A DNA stretch of 64,000 bases from Saururus chinensis (lineage: Eukaryota; Streptophyta; Magnoliopsida; Piperales; Saururaceae), in assembly GCA_035235625.1 (NCBI GenBank), contig CP141149.1, forward strand, positions 35,271,753 through 35,335,752. The letters are read 5' to 3'. Below the pieces are notes generated by a model. The model was not told the DNA's origin, did no database searches, and saw only the letters and a list, made by a program, of their open reading frames with translations. The position numbers and the translations under genes were made by a program. Below, piece by piece: positions 36,102-48,140 of this stretch. Numbering within the stretch: position 1 is the stretch's first letter; the number at the start of each line of letters is the position of its first letter.

Positions 36102-36240
36102 TAAACTTAAAAAATATAAAAAAAAAGCCACGCTAGCGCCAGCGTGGCAAAAACGAACACCACTTTGGAAAATATTTCCCAAAGTGGTATATTTTGGTAA
36201 TTATTTTTTTTATTATTTTAATAAATTTCTCTATTTAAAA

Positions 36241-37800
36241 ATAGCAGTCACGAATTAAAATTGTTAGTTTTATATAATTTGATTTATTTGAAGAAAAACA
36301 TTTATTTGAGTTGTTCACTATATTCACTCTTAAAATATTATTTAAAAACCCAGCCTCGATAGTGTTGGCATCAGATAAAATGATGATTATGTGCCGGTGA
36401 CACAAGCACAAGTGAAAAAGAAAAAAACAACAATTACAATAGCTGTTACTGTGTGCAAAAAAGGGCATCCCGATAGAAATTATCTTTCGTCAGCCCTTCT
36501 CTTTATTGCTCCAAATATTTTAATAACTCATACAAAATGTACTCAGCTAAGTAAGCTTCACCAGCGTACATCATCAGTGGTGAAGTTTTACCAGCCGTCT
36601 GATTGATAACAAGGTCAATGGCACGCCCGTTAAAAACGCACGACAAAAAAGGTATGTTTTGCATATTGGCATACATATTTGACACAAAAGTATAGTTTGC
36701 GTATACGAATTATGAGCTAATGAGTGTGTTATCGATTTTAGCGATCAGGCTGCTGATGAAATTTTACAGTGTGGCCGTGAAGGAAATTTTACTAATTACA
36801 TCTCATTCCACACTTGTATATTCCATCGCCAAGTTGATGGGAGAGTGAGACAAGTAGATGGTGACATAATATAAATATCTCCTTCTAACCAAGCCTATAA
36901 ATATCTCCTTCTAACCAAGCCCGTGTTTAAAAGTCTTGTTTGTCAAATTCCACGTAGTCAAATAATATTTTCTATTTTATATTAATAGTTTTATTTAGTA
37001 AAAAAAATAATTTTATATTAATAATTTTTTTATATTTAATTTAAATAATTAAGTACTTTAAAAAAAATCTTGTAAACTTATTTTTTTATATAGGTTTTAT
37101 TATTTAATAAAAATTAATATTTTAATGAATATAACTATTAATATTAAATGGAGAGAGTAGTCGTTTGAGAGAAGATAACATAAAGGTCCAAAAATCAGAA
37201 GCTATAACAAGAGAAATTATTGGCGGCCCCTTTATGTGATGTGGGATTTACTCTCACTTAATTGAAGCTATCGATTTTAAAAATCAATGATGCTCACGAA
37301 AGGGATGTGCACACTTTTTTTGTGTTTTTAATTTTTAAAAAAAGTTGAAATTTTTAATTCACTTTTTATATACTAAAAGCTTTGATCTACCTTTTATTAA
37401 ATAAGGAAAAAATAAAACTCTATATTATTAGGTGTGTCGAAAAACTTTCTATATCATAAAAATATCATTTTTCATTCTTAAAATTAGTATTTTTTTGTAA
37501 AATCAACGTATCACATAAGAGTAAATAGCACCGAATAATTTAAAAAAAAATAAAATCTAAAAGCGCATAATTAACTAATTAGTCAACTAAGAAAGACAAT
37601 AAAGTGGGAGGCAATCTTAATTCCCACCCATCCGGTTCGCGCAGAGGGGCGAGTCCTCCGCCTAACTGTTCCCCCTGTCGCTTGTTTTTCATTCGGGCAC
37701 GAGTCAATTTGTCAGGCGTCGGCCACGTGAAAATACCGTTTTCCCTGCAACTAATTGCCAAAAGTGCCACTTTGAAGGCGAGGGGGAGCAAAAAGCGAAA
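36241..37800. other. Intergenic DNA upstream of the B-box gene
   Basis: AT-rich. A worn Stowaway-like MITE fits about 36968-37158 (ATATTAATAGTTTTATTTAG near the left, AATGGAGAGAGTA on the right). The promoter of the downstream gene is probably in 37560-37850, where GC content rises; no TATA box is clear. Confidence 0.45.
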
Positions 37801-37849
37801 AAGGTAATTGCCAGCACATGGTTTTTCTGCGGGTGCGGGGACCACCCGC

Positions 37850-38086
37850 GGGTGGGTCCCGCCTCGAAGGAGATTGGCCTTCTTCCGCCCCTTTATCCCG
37901 AAACTCATCCACACCCGACGAGCCACCATCATCTTCCATTTTTTTCTCTCTCGTTTCCCGTCCCCAACCCACTGATTAGGGCTCTGTACTTGCGTCGCTG
38001 GATCCAATTCCCACCAAAAAGCGAATTTAGATTCTCTCATCCTTTTTTACCGTTATTTTTCGCCCCCCGACGGCCGCCGAAATTCG
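37850..38086 (+). other. Likely 5' UTR exon of the B-box/CCT gene
   Basis: Pyrimidine-rich leader ending in AATTCG/GTAAGTACG, a strong donor at 38087. It would splice to an exon just upstream of the ATG at 39648 (possible acceptor TTGTAG near 39465). Transcription start not determined. Confidence 0.5.
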
Positions 38087-39647
38087 GTAAGTACGCAACT
38101 CTTCTGCTGTTTTGGGTTAGTTTTAGTGCCTGTATGGTCTCTGTTTGATCTTGTGCTGGATTTATGGACTTCTTCTTGTTGGAGCCTACTTTCCTAGCTA
38201 ATTTGCTGCTGCTGCTGCTGTTGCTTTGTTTTCTTTTGATTGGTTTTAATGGAGCTGCAAGCTACTATCCATGTGAAATTTAGATGCGGATTTTTTTTCT
38301 CTGAATATTTGGTATGCTTGCTTTTTCCAACTAACGGCAATTTTCATGTACTTCTCTAGCTAATTTGTTGCTGCTTCTGCGGTTTTTTTTATTGAAGTTA
38401 CAACTTGCAAGCTAGTATACATGTGAAATTCTGATGCGGAATTTGCTCTTTCTGGTAGGTGATTTTTTGGTATGCTTTGCTTTTTCTAACTAGCGGCAAT
38501 TTTCATGTATCAATTAGTTTTGTAGGTCTGGAAGGTAAGATGTGCGCTTACTTATTGTCTATGAAATATGCTTCTCCAAACTGGAATATGAAGTTAATAT
38601 GTTCTTAGAAATAGATTTTTTCAGTGGGATGACTTTTTGCAGTGGTTTTAGCTCGCAGTTCTTGTTTTCCCACCTTTTGTTTGGGAACGATTCTTTGATT
38701 GCCTATTCGCTGTTTTATAAATGGTTTCAACTTCAGTGTTCATCATGAATTTTCTAATGGTATTCCTGCCTGATCTGTTTGACCCGTTGCATTGTAAAAT
38801 TGCGAAAATGGATTTGGGTTCCTAGCTTAAAGTGACATATTTTTGGTCACTTGGTTTACTCTAATGTTGAAGCATGACATTGAATTGTGGAAATGGCGTG
38901 CTTAGTTAGACCTCATATTTCTGCTTGTAAGATTTGATTATAATATGTTTAAGTGGTTCACATGCCTTACGCCTTAGCGTTTGTTATTTAAATCTATATA
39001 TGCTCTCTGTGGGAAATAGCTCTGGAAGTGCTGGCTGTTGCAGCCACAATGTCATGTTGTACAAGTTGCATTATTTTTTTATTTTTAGGAAACTTTGACA
39101 TGATATAATGAATATGAAAAAAATGCGAGAGGGAAGATTTAAGTCATATAGTTCGATATGGCTTGTTCTTGCAGACAGACTGGCATTAGGAAAATAAATC
39201 AGTGGCACACCTAATAACTTTTGTTCCCTAGCTAAAAGTGATAAACATTTCTTTCATTGTCAATGCCCCAGCCATTTCTTATTTATCTGAACATATATCC
39301 GGGAGATATCTCACATGCTCATCACTTTAGTAATGGCAGTTCTGATTGTTCAATTGACGCGTTCTTCATGATGTTTCTAAGTACTATTAAATTTTTTATA
39401 TTTGGTTTCATATATAATACTTTTTAATTTCTGAACCTTTTGGACTTGTCTTTAAAGGTTGTAGGTGGGTTCAAGGGTTTTTGCGGAATTTGAGCTGCTT
39501 TTTGACCAAAATCGCAGCAAAGCTGAACCAAAACCTTTAAGCTGAGGACAGAACCTCATCTTAATTGGAATTTCATAACAGAAAGAGTTTGGTCTATTTT
39601 CCAGAAAGTTGAAAACAAAAAGAAGGAAAAGGGAGTTCGATTTAATC

Positions 39648-42600
39648 ATGGGTCCTCTTTGTGATTACTGTGGAGAGCAAAGGTCCATGGTATACTGCAG
39701 ATCTGATTCTGCTTGCTTATGTTTATCGTGTGATCGCAATGTACACTCTGCAAATGCACTTTCTAAGCGCCACTCTCGAACGCTTGTGTGTGATAGATGC
39801 AATTCTCAACCTGCAGTAGTTAGATGTATAGAAGAGAAGGTCTCACTTTGTCAGAATTGTGATTGGCATGATCACAGTAGTATGAACTCAGGTTCAGGTC
39901 ACAAAAAGCAAACAATCAACTGCTACTCTGGATGCCCTTCTGCAGCAGAACTTTCTAGGATATGGTCATTTATTCTTGACTTCCCTTCTACTTTTGATGT
40001 AAACTGTGAGCGGGGCCTGCATATGATGAGCATTGATGAGAACTGTGTGAGCGATTATTGGGGATCAGTTGAAAATAAGAGTACAGTTGTCCTTCCTGAA
40101 ATTGAAGATAATTTGGACAATTTGGCAGATTCCTCATCAATGTCTACACAAAATGAAATGCCTTTGGAGTTTGATCAACCTTCTGGGTCCCTCAACATAA
40201 TCACACATAAGGTAATGCTTTTGTTTCTTACAATTAATGGTCAGCAATTAAATACCTTTTTTTCAGTGGGGGAGAAGGGTAAAAGGTGAGAGGGAAATCG
40301 ATATTCAACATTAGAAAATCTCCAAGCTCTCTCTCTCTCAGTGGTCACTTTTGCTTGACGTTGTGTCACTATTGAATGCTTCTAAAACACGTTTTTTAAA
40401 TCTACAAAACCTTGTCTGGTACCTTACGTTGAGGTCATAATTCCTATGATTTAGACCTGCAAATTTTGAGTAAATTAACTTTCCCTGAAAGTCACAAAGA
40501 AAAAACTTACTTTTTGAATTTTGTTTTTCTGTTATATGACATTGATAAGCGTGGATTTATAACATTGTATTCCTATGCAGATAAATTATTCTGATTCAAA
40601 AGGTATTGGAATCTGTGATGGCCTTTATGAAGGATTTGATGTGGTGGATGATGACCTGACTTTTGAAAACTATGAAGAACTCTTTGGTGCTTCTCATGAT
40701 CCGAGCCATTTCTTAGAAGATGGTGGGATTGATTGTCTGTTTGCAACAGGGGATGCACCTTCTGCTGACTCCTGTCAGAAAGCATCGACTGCTGAGGTTT
40801 TAATCCTTACTATTTTTAACATGCATTGCTCAATATATTGCAATGCTTCCTCTTTATTACATCCCTACACTGTTCTGTTGGCCAGATGTGTCAGATAAAT
40901 TTTAATTTGTATGAGAAATTTCCATGGGTGTGTTTATACTTGTAAGCATTATTGGTTTGTCTTGGGGTCACCAAAGGGCTATCATTTGAGGCTTTTATCC
41001 TGTTTTGTCTTCACAAAGCTTTTTTGAAAAAAAAAAAAATTTTACAAAGAGAGAAGAGAAAGGAGAGCAAAGCAGCTATATTTTGGTATCTTCTAGAACG
41101 GGGTTTCCTGTTGTCTCAAGAGTCTCTATACTTAGAAACACTTCTTAGTAGTTTCCTTGTCATTACAGGACTTCTTTGTTAGGCTCCTCCTGGAAACTAC
41201 GCTGCAGTCCAACAGGCTTCAGGGTAAAGGGCTGTAGACCTTCTTTATTTTCAAAAGTCTCATTAGCAATTATTAGGTTTCTGTCAAAAAGTAGATCATT
41301 TTGAATTTTTATTCCTTTTTAGTGAAGCTTCTTAGAAGTAGGTTCTTATGTTGTTATAATTAATATAGAAGGCCATATAAGGGTGTATCATATGTATTCA
41401 TCCATTATTCTTTCTCTATTTTTCATGTTCTCCTCGTTCTTTTTTTTTTGGCTAATCAGTCCTTCACATCATTATCTCCTTTTACTTAGGAGGCTCATTG
41501 ATTATGCTTGGTCATTCTGTTCATTTATTAGGATTGGCCATTTATATGTCTTGCATTCTTAGTTTCTAAATTTTGTGGATCATGTTATCAAATTATAAAG
41601 CTGATAATGAGTGAAAATATTGTGGAAACTAACCGAAGGTAAGCTGGACATGATTTGGTCATTTTTTTCGTAAGTGGTGCAATGTTAATTGGTTTGTATC
41701 AACCCTTCCAAAATTGACTTCATTATCAGACGTCCTGAAGATTTGATGTCTCATTGAACTCTTTTCCGCTTTTGAATAGATGAAAAACATGCAACCAGCA
41801 TGCAGCAAAGCACAATCTGGTGATTCTGGCATGTCAAATACAGGATGCAAAAGTGATCCAACTCTTTGTTTTCCAACAATGCAAAATCGATCCAGTCTCT
41901 CTCTTTCTTTTTCTGGCATGACTGGGGAAAGCAGTGGTGCTGATCAAGACTGTGGGGCATCATCGGTGGTGTTTATGGGAGAGCCACCATGGAATTCCTC
42001 TAGTGGTGCTGAAAATTCATTCTCAGCAGCAAACAGGGATAATGCTGTCATGCGCTATAAGGAGAAGAAGAAGACCAGGAAGTAAGTACTACCTGACCTA
42101 TATACACGACAAAACATAAAAAATTGAATCTTTTCTGACCACATAGCTGCAAAACTCATGCAGACTCTATATTATGCGAGATACATACCATAATGACATT
42201 GGAAAATTAGTAGAACATTAGTGTTGAAGAAGACTATGGGGGAGAATTCGAATTTTATTGGTCAGAACTGAACTTCTTTCACTCTGGGGGATACTCTGTT
42301 TTTTGCAGCAGTTTTCTGCCTTTCTTTGCTATGCTAACTATAGGACTCTTAACTTGTTATACCCCTTTAACCCAATTAAAAAAGATCTAAAAGCGACCTT
42401 AAGTTATTGGTTTATGCCAAAATAAAACTGAATTTTAAGGTTCCTAGATAGCAATTCCTTCCTGGGTTTCTTGAAAAACTTGGAAAATTTCAAATCAAAA
42501 CTCAAGTTTCAACCTGACAATTGGAAATCTCTTAAACTATAATGCGAACCTTTTTGTGAGGAATTTGAAGCCTGCCGTTAAGTGTAAAATTATTAAAATG

Positions 42601-42817
42601 CTCTCAATGCAGTAATTTGGTACTGATAATAAAGTAAGTTTGAAAATGATGCTGAAGTGCTTTAGTTATGAATAATTCTGTTGTTAGGTTTGAGAAGAAA
42701 ATAAGGTATGCATCACGTAAAGCACGGGCTGATGTGAGGAGGCGGGTGAAGGGCCGCTTTGTGAAGGCTGGGGACTCTTATGATTATGATCCTCTGTGTG
42801 AAACCCGAAGCTACTGA
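39648..42817 (+). CDS. COL9/COL10-like: CONSTANS-LIKE protein with two B-boxes and CCT domain
   Basis: Nuclear transcriptional regulator of the CONSTANS-LIKE family linked to photoperiod and light responses. Exons 39648-40211, 40581-40796, 41780-42081 and 42688-42817 join in phase to 403 aa. B-box 1 (about 5-47, [16 protein letters not shown] ... [15 protein letters not shown]) and B-box 2 (about 48-90, [13 protein letters not shown] ... CQNCDWHDH) keep their zinc-binding Cys, His and Asp residues. The phrase [16 protein letters not shown] follows, as in Arabidopsis COL9 and COL10. The CCT domain (about 352-394, [20 protein letters not shown] ... RRVKGRFVK) spans the last intron. The ATG at 39648 is preferred over one in frame at 39609 because family proteins start MG.LCD.CGEQRS. 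A 41-bp exon-like block at 41183-41223 would break the frame if included. Confidence 0.93.
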
Positions 42818-43997
42818 TGGGAGCATCTTTCTATTTATATTTTTATGCAAAAAGTTCTAGCCGACTCTCAAAGGGAAATAAACTTGTTATTTATGAACTT
42901 TGGGGAGGAAAAAGCTAGCATAAATGTTACGTCACCCAAATGTGCTCTTTTCTCCCTCAATGTGAGCTAATCCATCAGATCGTACAAGGCAATAATATTA
43001 GGATGCCACACCCTAGCAAGAATCATATGTGGTTTCGGGGGAGATGATGTTTGGCCTACTATGAGCACTAAAGATCAAAGAGAGAAACTTGTGTTTGCTT
43101 TAATAACATCTATTAAGGTATAGGGGGGCGTGAACTCCGCCTCTCTCTCCCAAGATATGAGTAGCTTATTATGTACGCCCCCAACACCTTTGTTCTTATT
43201 CACAATAGGTGAAAATGAAATAAGCACAACTTGGCGCCTGCTCCAAGCCAGAACAAGGGAAGATAACATTTTTCTTATATTGACATTTTTACTGTGATTT
43301 GTGTAAATTATATAGTCTGTCTTCTGCTCTGCCAAAACAATTTTTTTATTTGCTGTAATGTTGAAATGCAGTTGCCAAAACAGAGACTGTGGTAATAAGG
43401 GTCCTGTGGTCTCGTGTATAGAAACTGTACGTATATGTACATTAGACTGCACTTTTTGGATAATGTACCTGACTCTGTTGATCTGTAGTAAAGAATCGTT
43501 ATAAAAATGTTCATTTCTTACGTCATCGGCCATTTTCCTGCTACCATGTGGTCCATCTTAGTGTTAACTTTATTCTGCATAGTTTCTATTACTGCGAAGA
43601 AGGATTTTTGTTATCCGTTCTGTACGTCAGTACATTGGTAGGAGCCGCCTTGCCTGGTGCTTATGGATGTTCGAAAGCCAGTTCCCAGTTTGGCTGACTT
43701 GTGTGATCGTGTGTCTTGCGTTCAGCCATTTATTGAATTTTTTGCGGCGATTTTGGGCATAGTGATATCATTAGGAATAGGAAAATAATATTTTTTCCTC
43801 TATTTTTTTATAATAAGTCATATTCTAACATCTGATTGGATTGAGAAAACTAAAACTCATATTGCCATTGACTCACCTTTCTCTATTTAATTAAATGCTA
43901 AAGTTTTGGTACAGATGAAAGAGAGTAATAATTCCTTACTAAGTGCATTGCATACAGTTAGTAATAATTCTATTTTAAATCAAGTCGAAAGTTTTTG
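42818..43997. other. 3' flank of the B-box/CCT gene
   Basis: 3' UTR then AT-rich intergenic DNA. Frames on the minus strand (43075-43533) have no recognisable domain. Confidence 0.45.
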
Positions 43998-44967
43998 TAG
44001 GGTTGTTAATAGGTAATCATTTACCTGCCTCATCTGCTCACTTGATCCAAAATTTGTAGACAGGTAATTGATAAATAGGTAACAGATAAAATAGGTAGGT
44101 AATTTTATCTATCCATTTATTATGTGGGTAGGTATGGATAACCTCTTATCCATACGTGTTATTCGTTACCAAATCATATATAAAGATTTTGTACTTTTAT
44201 TGTGATACATTAGATAGGTTTTTAAGAAATATATATAAACTTATAATGTAAACTTATGATAGAGAAAACAGAAAAGAATAGGGTCAATTTTTTATGTCTT
44301 CTTATGTTATGCTTGCTGCATAAATTGTGTATTTTAAAGAGTAAATATAAGTTTTATCCTTGATGAGTTGCACCAGGAGACTGAACGATGAGTGAGGAGA
44401 TTTTGTATTTTGTGAGTAATGAAAATTTTGTTTTTGATATCATATTCTTTAGTTTTATAAGTACTAAATTTTTATTTTATTATAGCTAATAGGAAAAGTA
44501 AGGTTTATATATATAATGGGATTAGTTATGTATCTGGTAACAGTAGCATTTTTGTTTGATGAGCTAGAGACTTTGGAGCAAGAAAATTACTTTCAAGTCT
44601 TGATTTTTTTGTATATAAATTTATATAAGGTATTAAATTATTGTGTTATTTTTTGTTTATATGAAATGTGAGGATTATGTATGTAATATTGTCCATGTTT
44701 TTATTGGATTAAACTTGTGACGCATTGGATAGGCTTTTAAAAAATATTAATTATTTATGATAATTTATTTTATATTATATATTATTATTTTTTGTTTATT
44801 GATCGATTGACCGTTTACCCATTACTTATCTAGTTACCCGATAGGTAATGGGTACTAAATGAGGTATGGGTAATGAATGGAAAAATAGGTAAGGTATGAG
44901 TAAAAATTTTAGAAGTAGGTATGGGAGTAGATAAAGCCTTACCTTACCATACCAGTTAATACCCCTA
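43998..44967. mobile_element. Possible hAT-like non-autonomous element
   Basis: Ends TAGGGTTGTTAATAGGTAAT on the left and the inverse of TAGGGGTATTAACTGGTATG on the right, about 970 bp apart. Inside are many GGTAA/TACC repeats. TAGGG..TTAA ends with subterminal repeats are seen in some hAT elements. No 8-bp duplication is visible, so the call is tentative. Confidence 0.45.
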
Positions 44968-47952
44968 CTTAACGCAAAGATTAACCAATCTGTAAAAAAA
45001 AGGTTGATTTGCTTCTCTTGGTCTATCTATGGTTGGCAAACATTTTAACCGGGGATTGTCTTTGTAAGAGAAGCTTTATACGGTAGAAAGAAAGAGAAGC
45101 CAATTAGGTTTGATTTGGTCATCTTTCTTTCCAAAGCAAATTAGGTGCTTTGCAATCATAACTTGGGTTTCTTTGTCATTGCCACTCGTTTCTTGTGGGA
45201 GCTGCGCGTGATACACTTTCGGTGATTTGTTTTGATCAATGGAAGGGTCTTGATCTTCCCTGAAACGAAGGTAGTTTGGATCATGGGCTTTGTGATTGTA
45301 TTTGACCAATATGAGAGTTTTAGGCTTTGGAGATTGGACAGCCTAGAGTGAAGGATCTTGGAGGTCTTGGTGTTTACTTGGTTTCTTGCATTAGCATTGG
45401 ATGAGGATTTTTTTTTTTTATGATAACTCCTGCTAAGAGTTAGAGGTTATTTATATTTACCAATAGGTTCATAATAAAATTATATTATACATAATAGTAT
45501 AATTTTATTATTATCGGTTTATAATAATAGTAAAATATAGATAACTAATCAGTGTCAGCGAGAGACTTAGTCGTATAAGTTTTTATTTATTATATCTTAA
45601 GCCTTTTAGGTAGATATTTATGCATAAACTTCTTTCTATTTTATTTTTAAAGAAAGAGAATTATTTTATGATATGGGTCATTGGGTTATCTTACTAACTA
45701 CTATTGGCTTCACAAGAGAATTCATCGCAAGTCGATAATAGTAAAATTATATATAAATTGATTGTGAACCTATTGATAAATCAATTAGGTTATTTCTAAT
45801 TATTAGAAAGAACCTTTTTTTTTAATAAGTAAAACCCTGCCATAACAAATTATGACAAATCAATATATTAGAGGAAATGGAAGCAGAAATCGAATGAGAA
45901 ATATTATCCTGTCACATCCTGATGGCTTAAGTTCTTTAACGACGGGAGCCAGAGCTACCTGGTTGTCCTCCCTAGTGAAAAAATTAAAACTTACTGTCTA
46001 GAAGTGATAGAAAACGCTTGTTCTCCTGCGGCATTCTCACGTTCAAACTTACGTGCTTGCTTATGTTATGGGTGAAGTGGACACAGGTGGCATAATTAAG
46101 AAAAATCATACGCGATCCCTACTCCCTATTTCATCACTAATTTTCCTACATCCTCCCCTTCAACATTGCCTCCCTGCCTTCGCCTCCTCCTCACCGACAC
46201 CCTCCCACCTTCAGCGCTACTCGGTAGGAGTAGGCACCCCCATCCCACGTGCTTTCCGTGGCTTCTCTGTCTAGGAGCAACCAGATCCGAGCAGATTCGT
46301 CGGGTGGGGGTTCATGACTGGGACATAGCAGGCGACTAGCCGAAAGCCATCCAAATATCCTCCGGCAGAGAGATTTGAAGGCCCCAACTCAATGACCCTT
46401 CATTCCCACCGTATGCTCGGCCGCTAGAATGGGAGGTCGACGCCCAAACTTAGCTTGCAACGATGCAAACCCAGCTGGAACATGGTAGCGAGCGATGTTG
46501 TGGTTGGGGTCCACCCCATAAGTGGGCCCCACCCACGTTATTGATTTGGTTTGAGAAATCTTTCCAGCAAGATTTCAGAAACGACATGATAAGAATCAAA
46601 GTGCCATGTTCATGCAGGGACGTGTGAAAATCCAATATGATGTTTTGTCAATGACATAGTGAAGAAAAACAAATAGGCTATTACGTGTTTCGTTAGGCTG
46701 TGAATGCATGAGACGAAGAAGAGAGGTTTTTCCTGAGTATGTCAAAATAGAGTTGTGTGCATGAACAGAAAAAGAGGTGGGCAGCAGTGAGAGAGGATTT
46801 GTGCTAATAAGTAACACCGGATCGGGAGATTCTCATCATCTTCATCCCAGTTATTTAGATCAGCTTTTTAGAGTTCAAAGGTGCATCTTTTGTGCAAGGG
46901 GAGAAAAAGAGAAGACTAAGCGACTCCTCAGGTTTTCTATACTCTGTATTTTTTGTTTATCTTTGTGATAAAGAATTGTTCTATAAGAGGGAGACTTAAA
47001 CTTCTTTGAAGGTTTAATTGTGGTTGTACTAAACCTTATCATAGTGGATTGCTTGATTGGGCTAATTCAGTTTGTAGTTTTTTACCCTTGATTTGAAGGG
47101 TTTTTCCACATTAAAATTTTGTGTATCTTTATCTATTTTGCTTGGTTGTTTAGTGATATATTTGTTATGTTTATTTTATTGAAATATGATGTTTGACATA
47201 AGAGATTTTCTATAGAGCATCCCAACAAGCGAGATGGACAAATAAATAGACTCTGCCCCTCCTCCGGTCGCAGGATCGTAACTTCATGCCTACACCCTTT
47301 CCCTCCACGAGCTCCTCCGCTGATCCGTATAGAATTATTATATTTCCTTCTTAATTTTCAAAACTGTGCTTTGGGAGAAAAAGTTGGTTTTCTTGAATCA
47401 ATTAAAATGATCTATGTTATTTTTTGCTTGAAAGCGAACAATCCTCATAGTAGAGGGCTTCGTGAGCTTTGCGTATTTCATTGCAGAGATCACTTCTTCG
47501 ACCTTTTTGAGCACGAATCTTTCATTCTGGACGTTACTGAATCAAGCCCTACTGAAACAGCCACTATCGTTTCTCCTTCGAGGTCCAATTCCCTTCCCAC
47601 GCCCGAATCGGCCTTTCCCGCTTCCACTTTCTTTAAGAAAACACTATCATAAGAAATTTAAAGACCAAATACCCTCTTATGTGACATGGGCTGTCAGGTA
47701 AAAATGACAGGCTGGACGCGAACAATGGTGAGCACTTGTCATATTCAGAGCTCATAAACGAGCTTAGGTGCCATGGGTCTTGGAGAAGCACTTTGGCTGG
47801 GACGTTGTTGTGAGGCCACAAGAGTTGTGGCCTGTTTATTACAACCTCTTTGCCTAATTTGACCACAATTGTAGCAATGAGGTGGTTCTCGTATAGTTCA
47901 GGGCGGAGATGAAGCAGATGTTGCTGGTCTTGGTCTCTCTGCCTTGGCTCTC
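44968..47952. other. Intergenic DNA without a supported gene
   Basis: AT-rich with several short frames. 45430-45830 contains inverted copies of CCAATAGGTTCATAATA-like sequence and may be a MITE. 46050-46600 and 47250-47640 are richer in C and could be gene scraps, but I recognise no domain. Confidence 0.4.
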
Positions 47953-48140
47953 GAGAAAATTTTTGGTGTGCATCGCACACCCTATTGGCGTATTTTATCA
48001 TTTACAAAATAACTCATTAGCGTAGTTGTGGGAGATCACGGTAACAAGCGGTTATAAATGCTGATAAATTGTTTTATAAATAGTAAAATACACAGCCAAC
48101 AAGGAGTGCGACGCACAGCAGAGAGGAAGAAGAATGTTTC
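47953..48140. mobile_element. MITE with GAGAAA ends, copy 2
   Basis: Left end GAGAAAATTTTTGGTGTGCA; right end is the inverse of CTCTGCTGTGCGTCGCACTC. The interior TATTTTA...CTCATTAG...TATAAATGCTGATAA matches the copy at 15199-15374. Confidence 0.55.

Larger units (their letters stand above)
29994..36231 (+). mobile_element. MULE-2: Mutator-like element with transposase and PMD gene
   Basis: 6.2 kb with terminal inverted repeats of more than 100 bp (left from GGGAAATTTATTAAAATAAT, right ending in the inverse of GAGAAATTTATTAAAATAAT) and an exact 9-bp duplication TATTTAAAA (29985-29993 and 36232-36240). A perfect 28-bp palindrome sits inside the left repeat at 30041-30068. Order inside: left repeat, palindrome array, GC-rich leader, transposase gene, PMD gene, palindrome array, right repeat. 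The nearly identical ends and intact duplication imply recent movement; the coding regions carry three stops, so present autonomy is doubtful. Confidence 0.96.
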
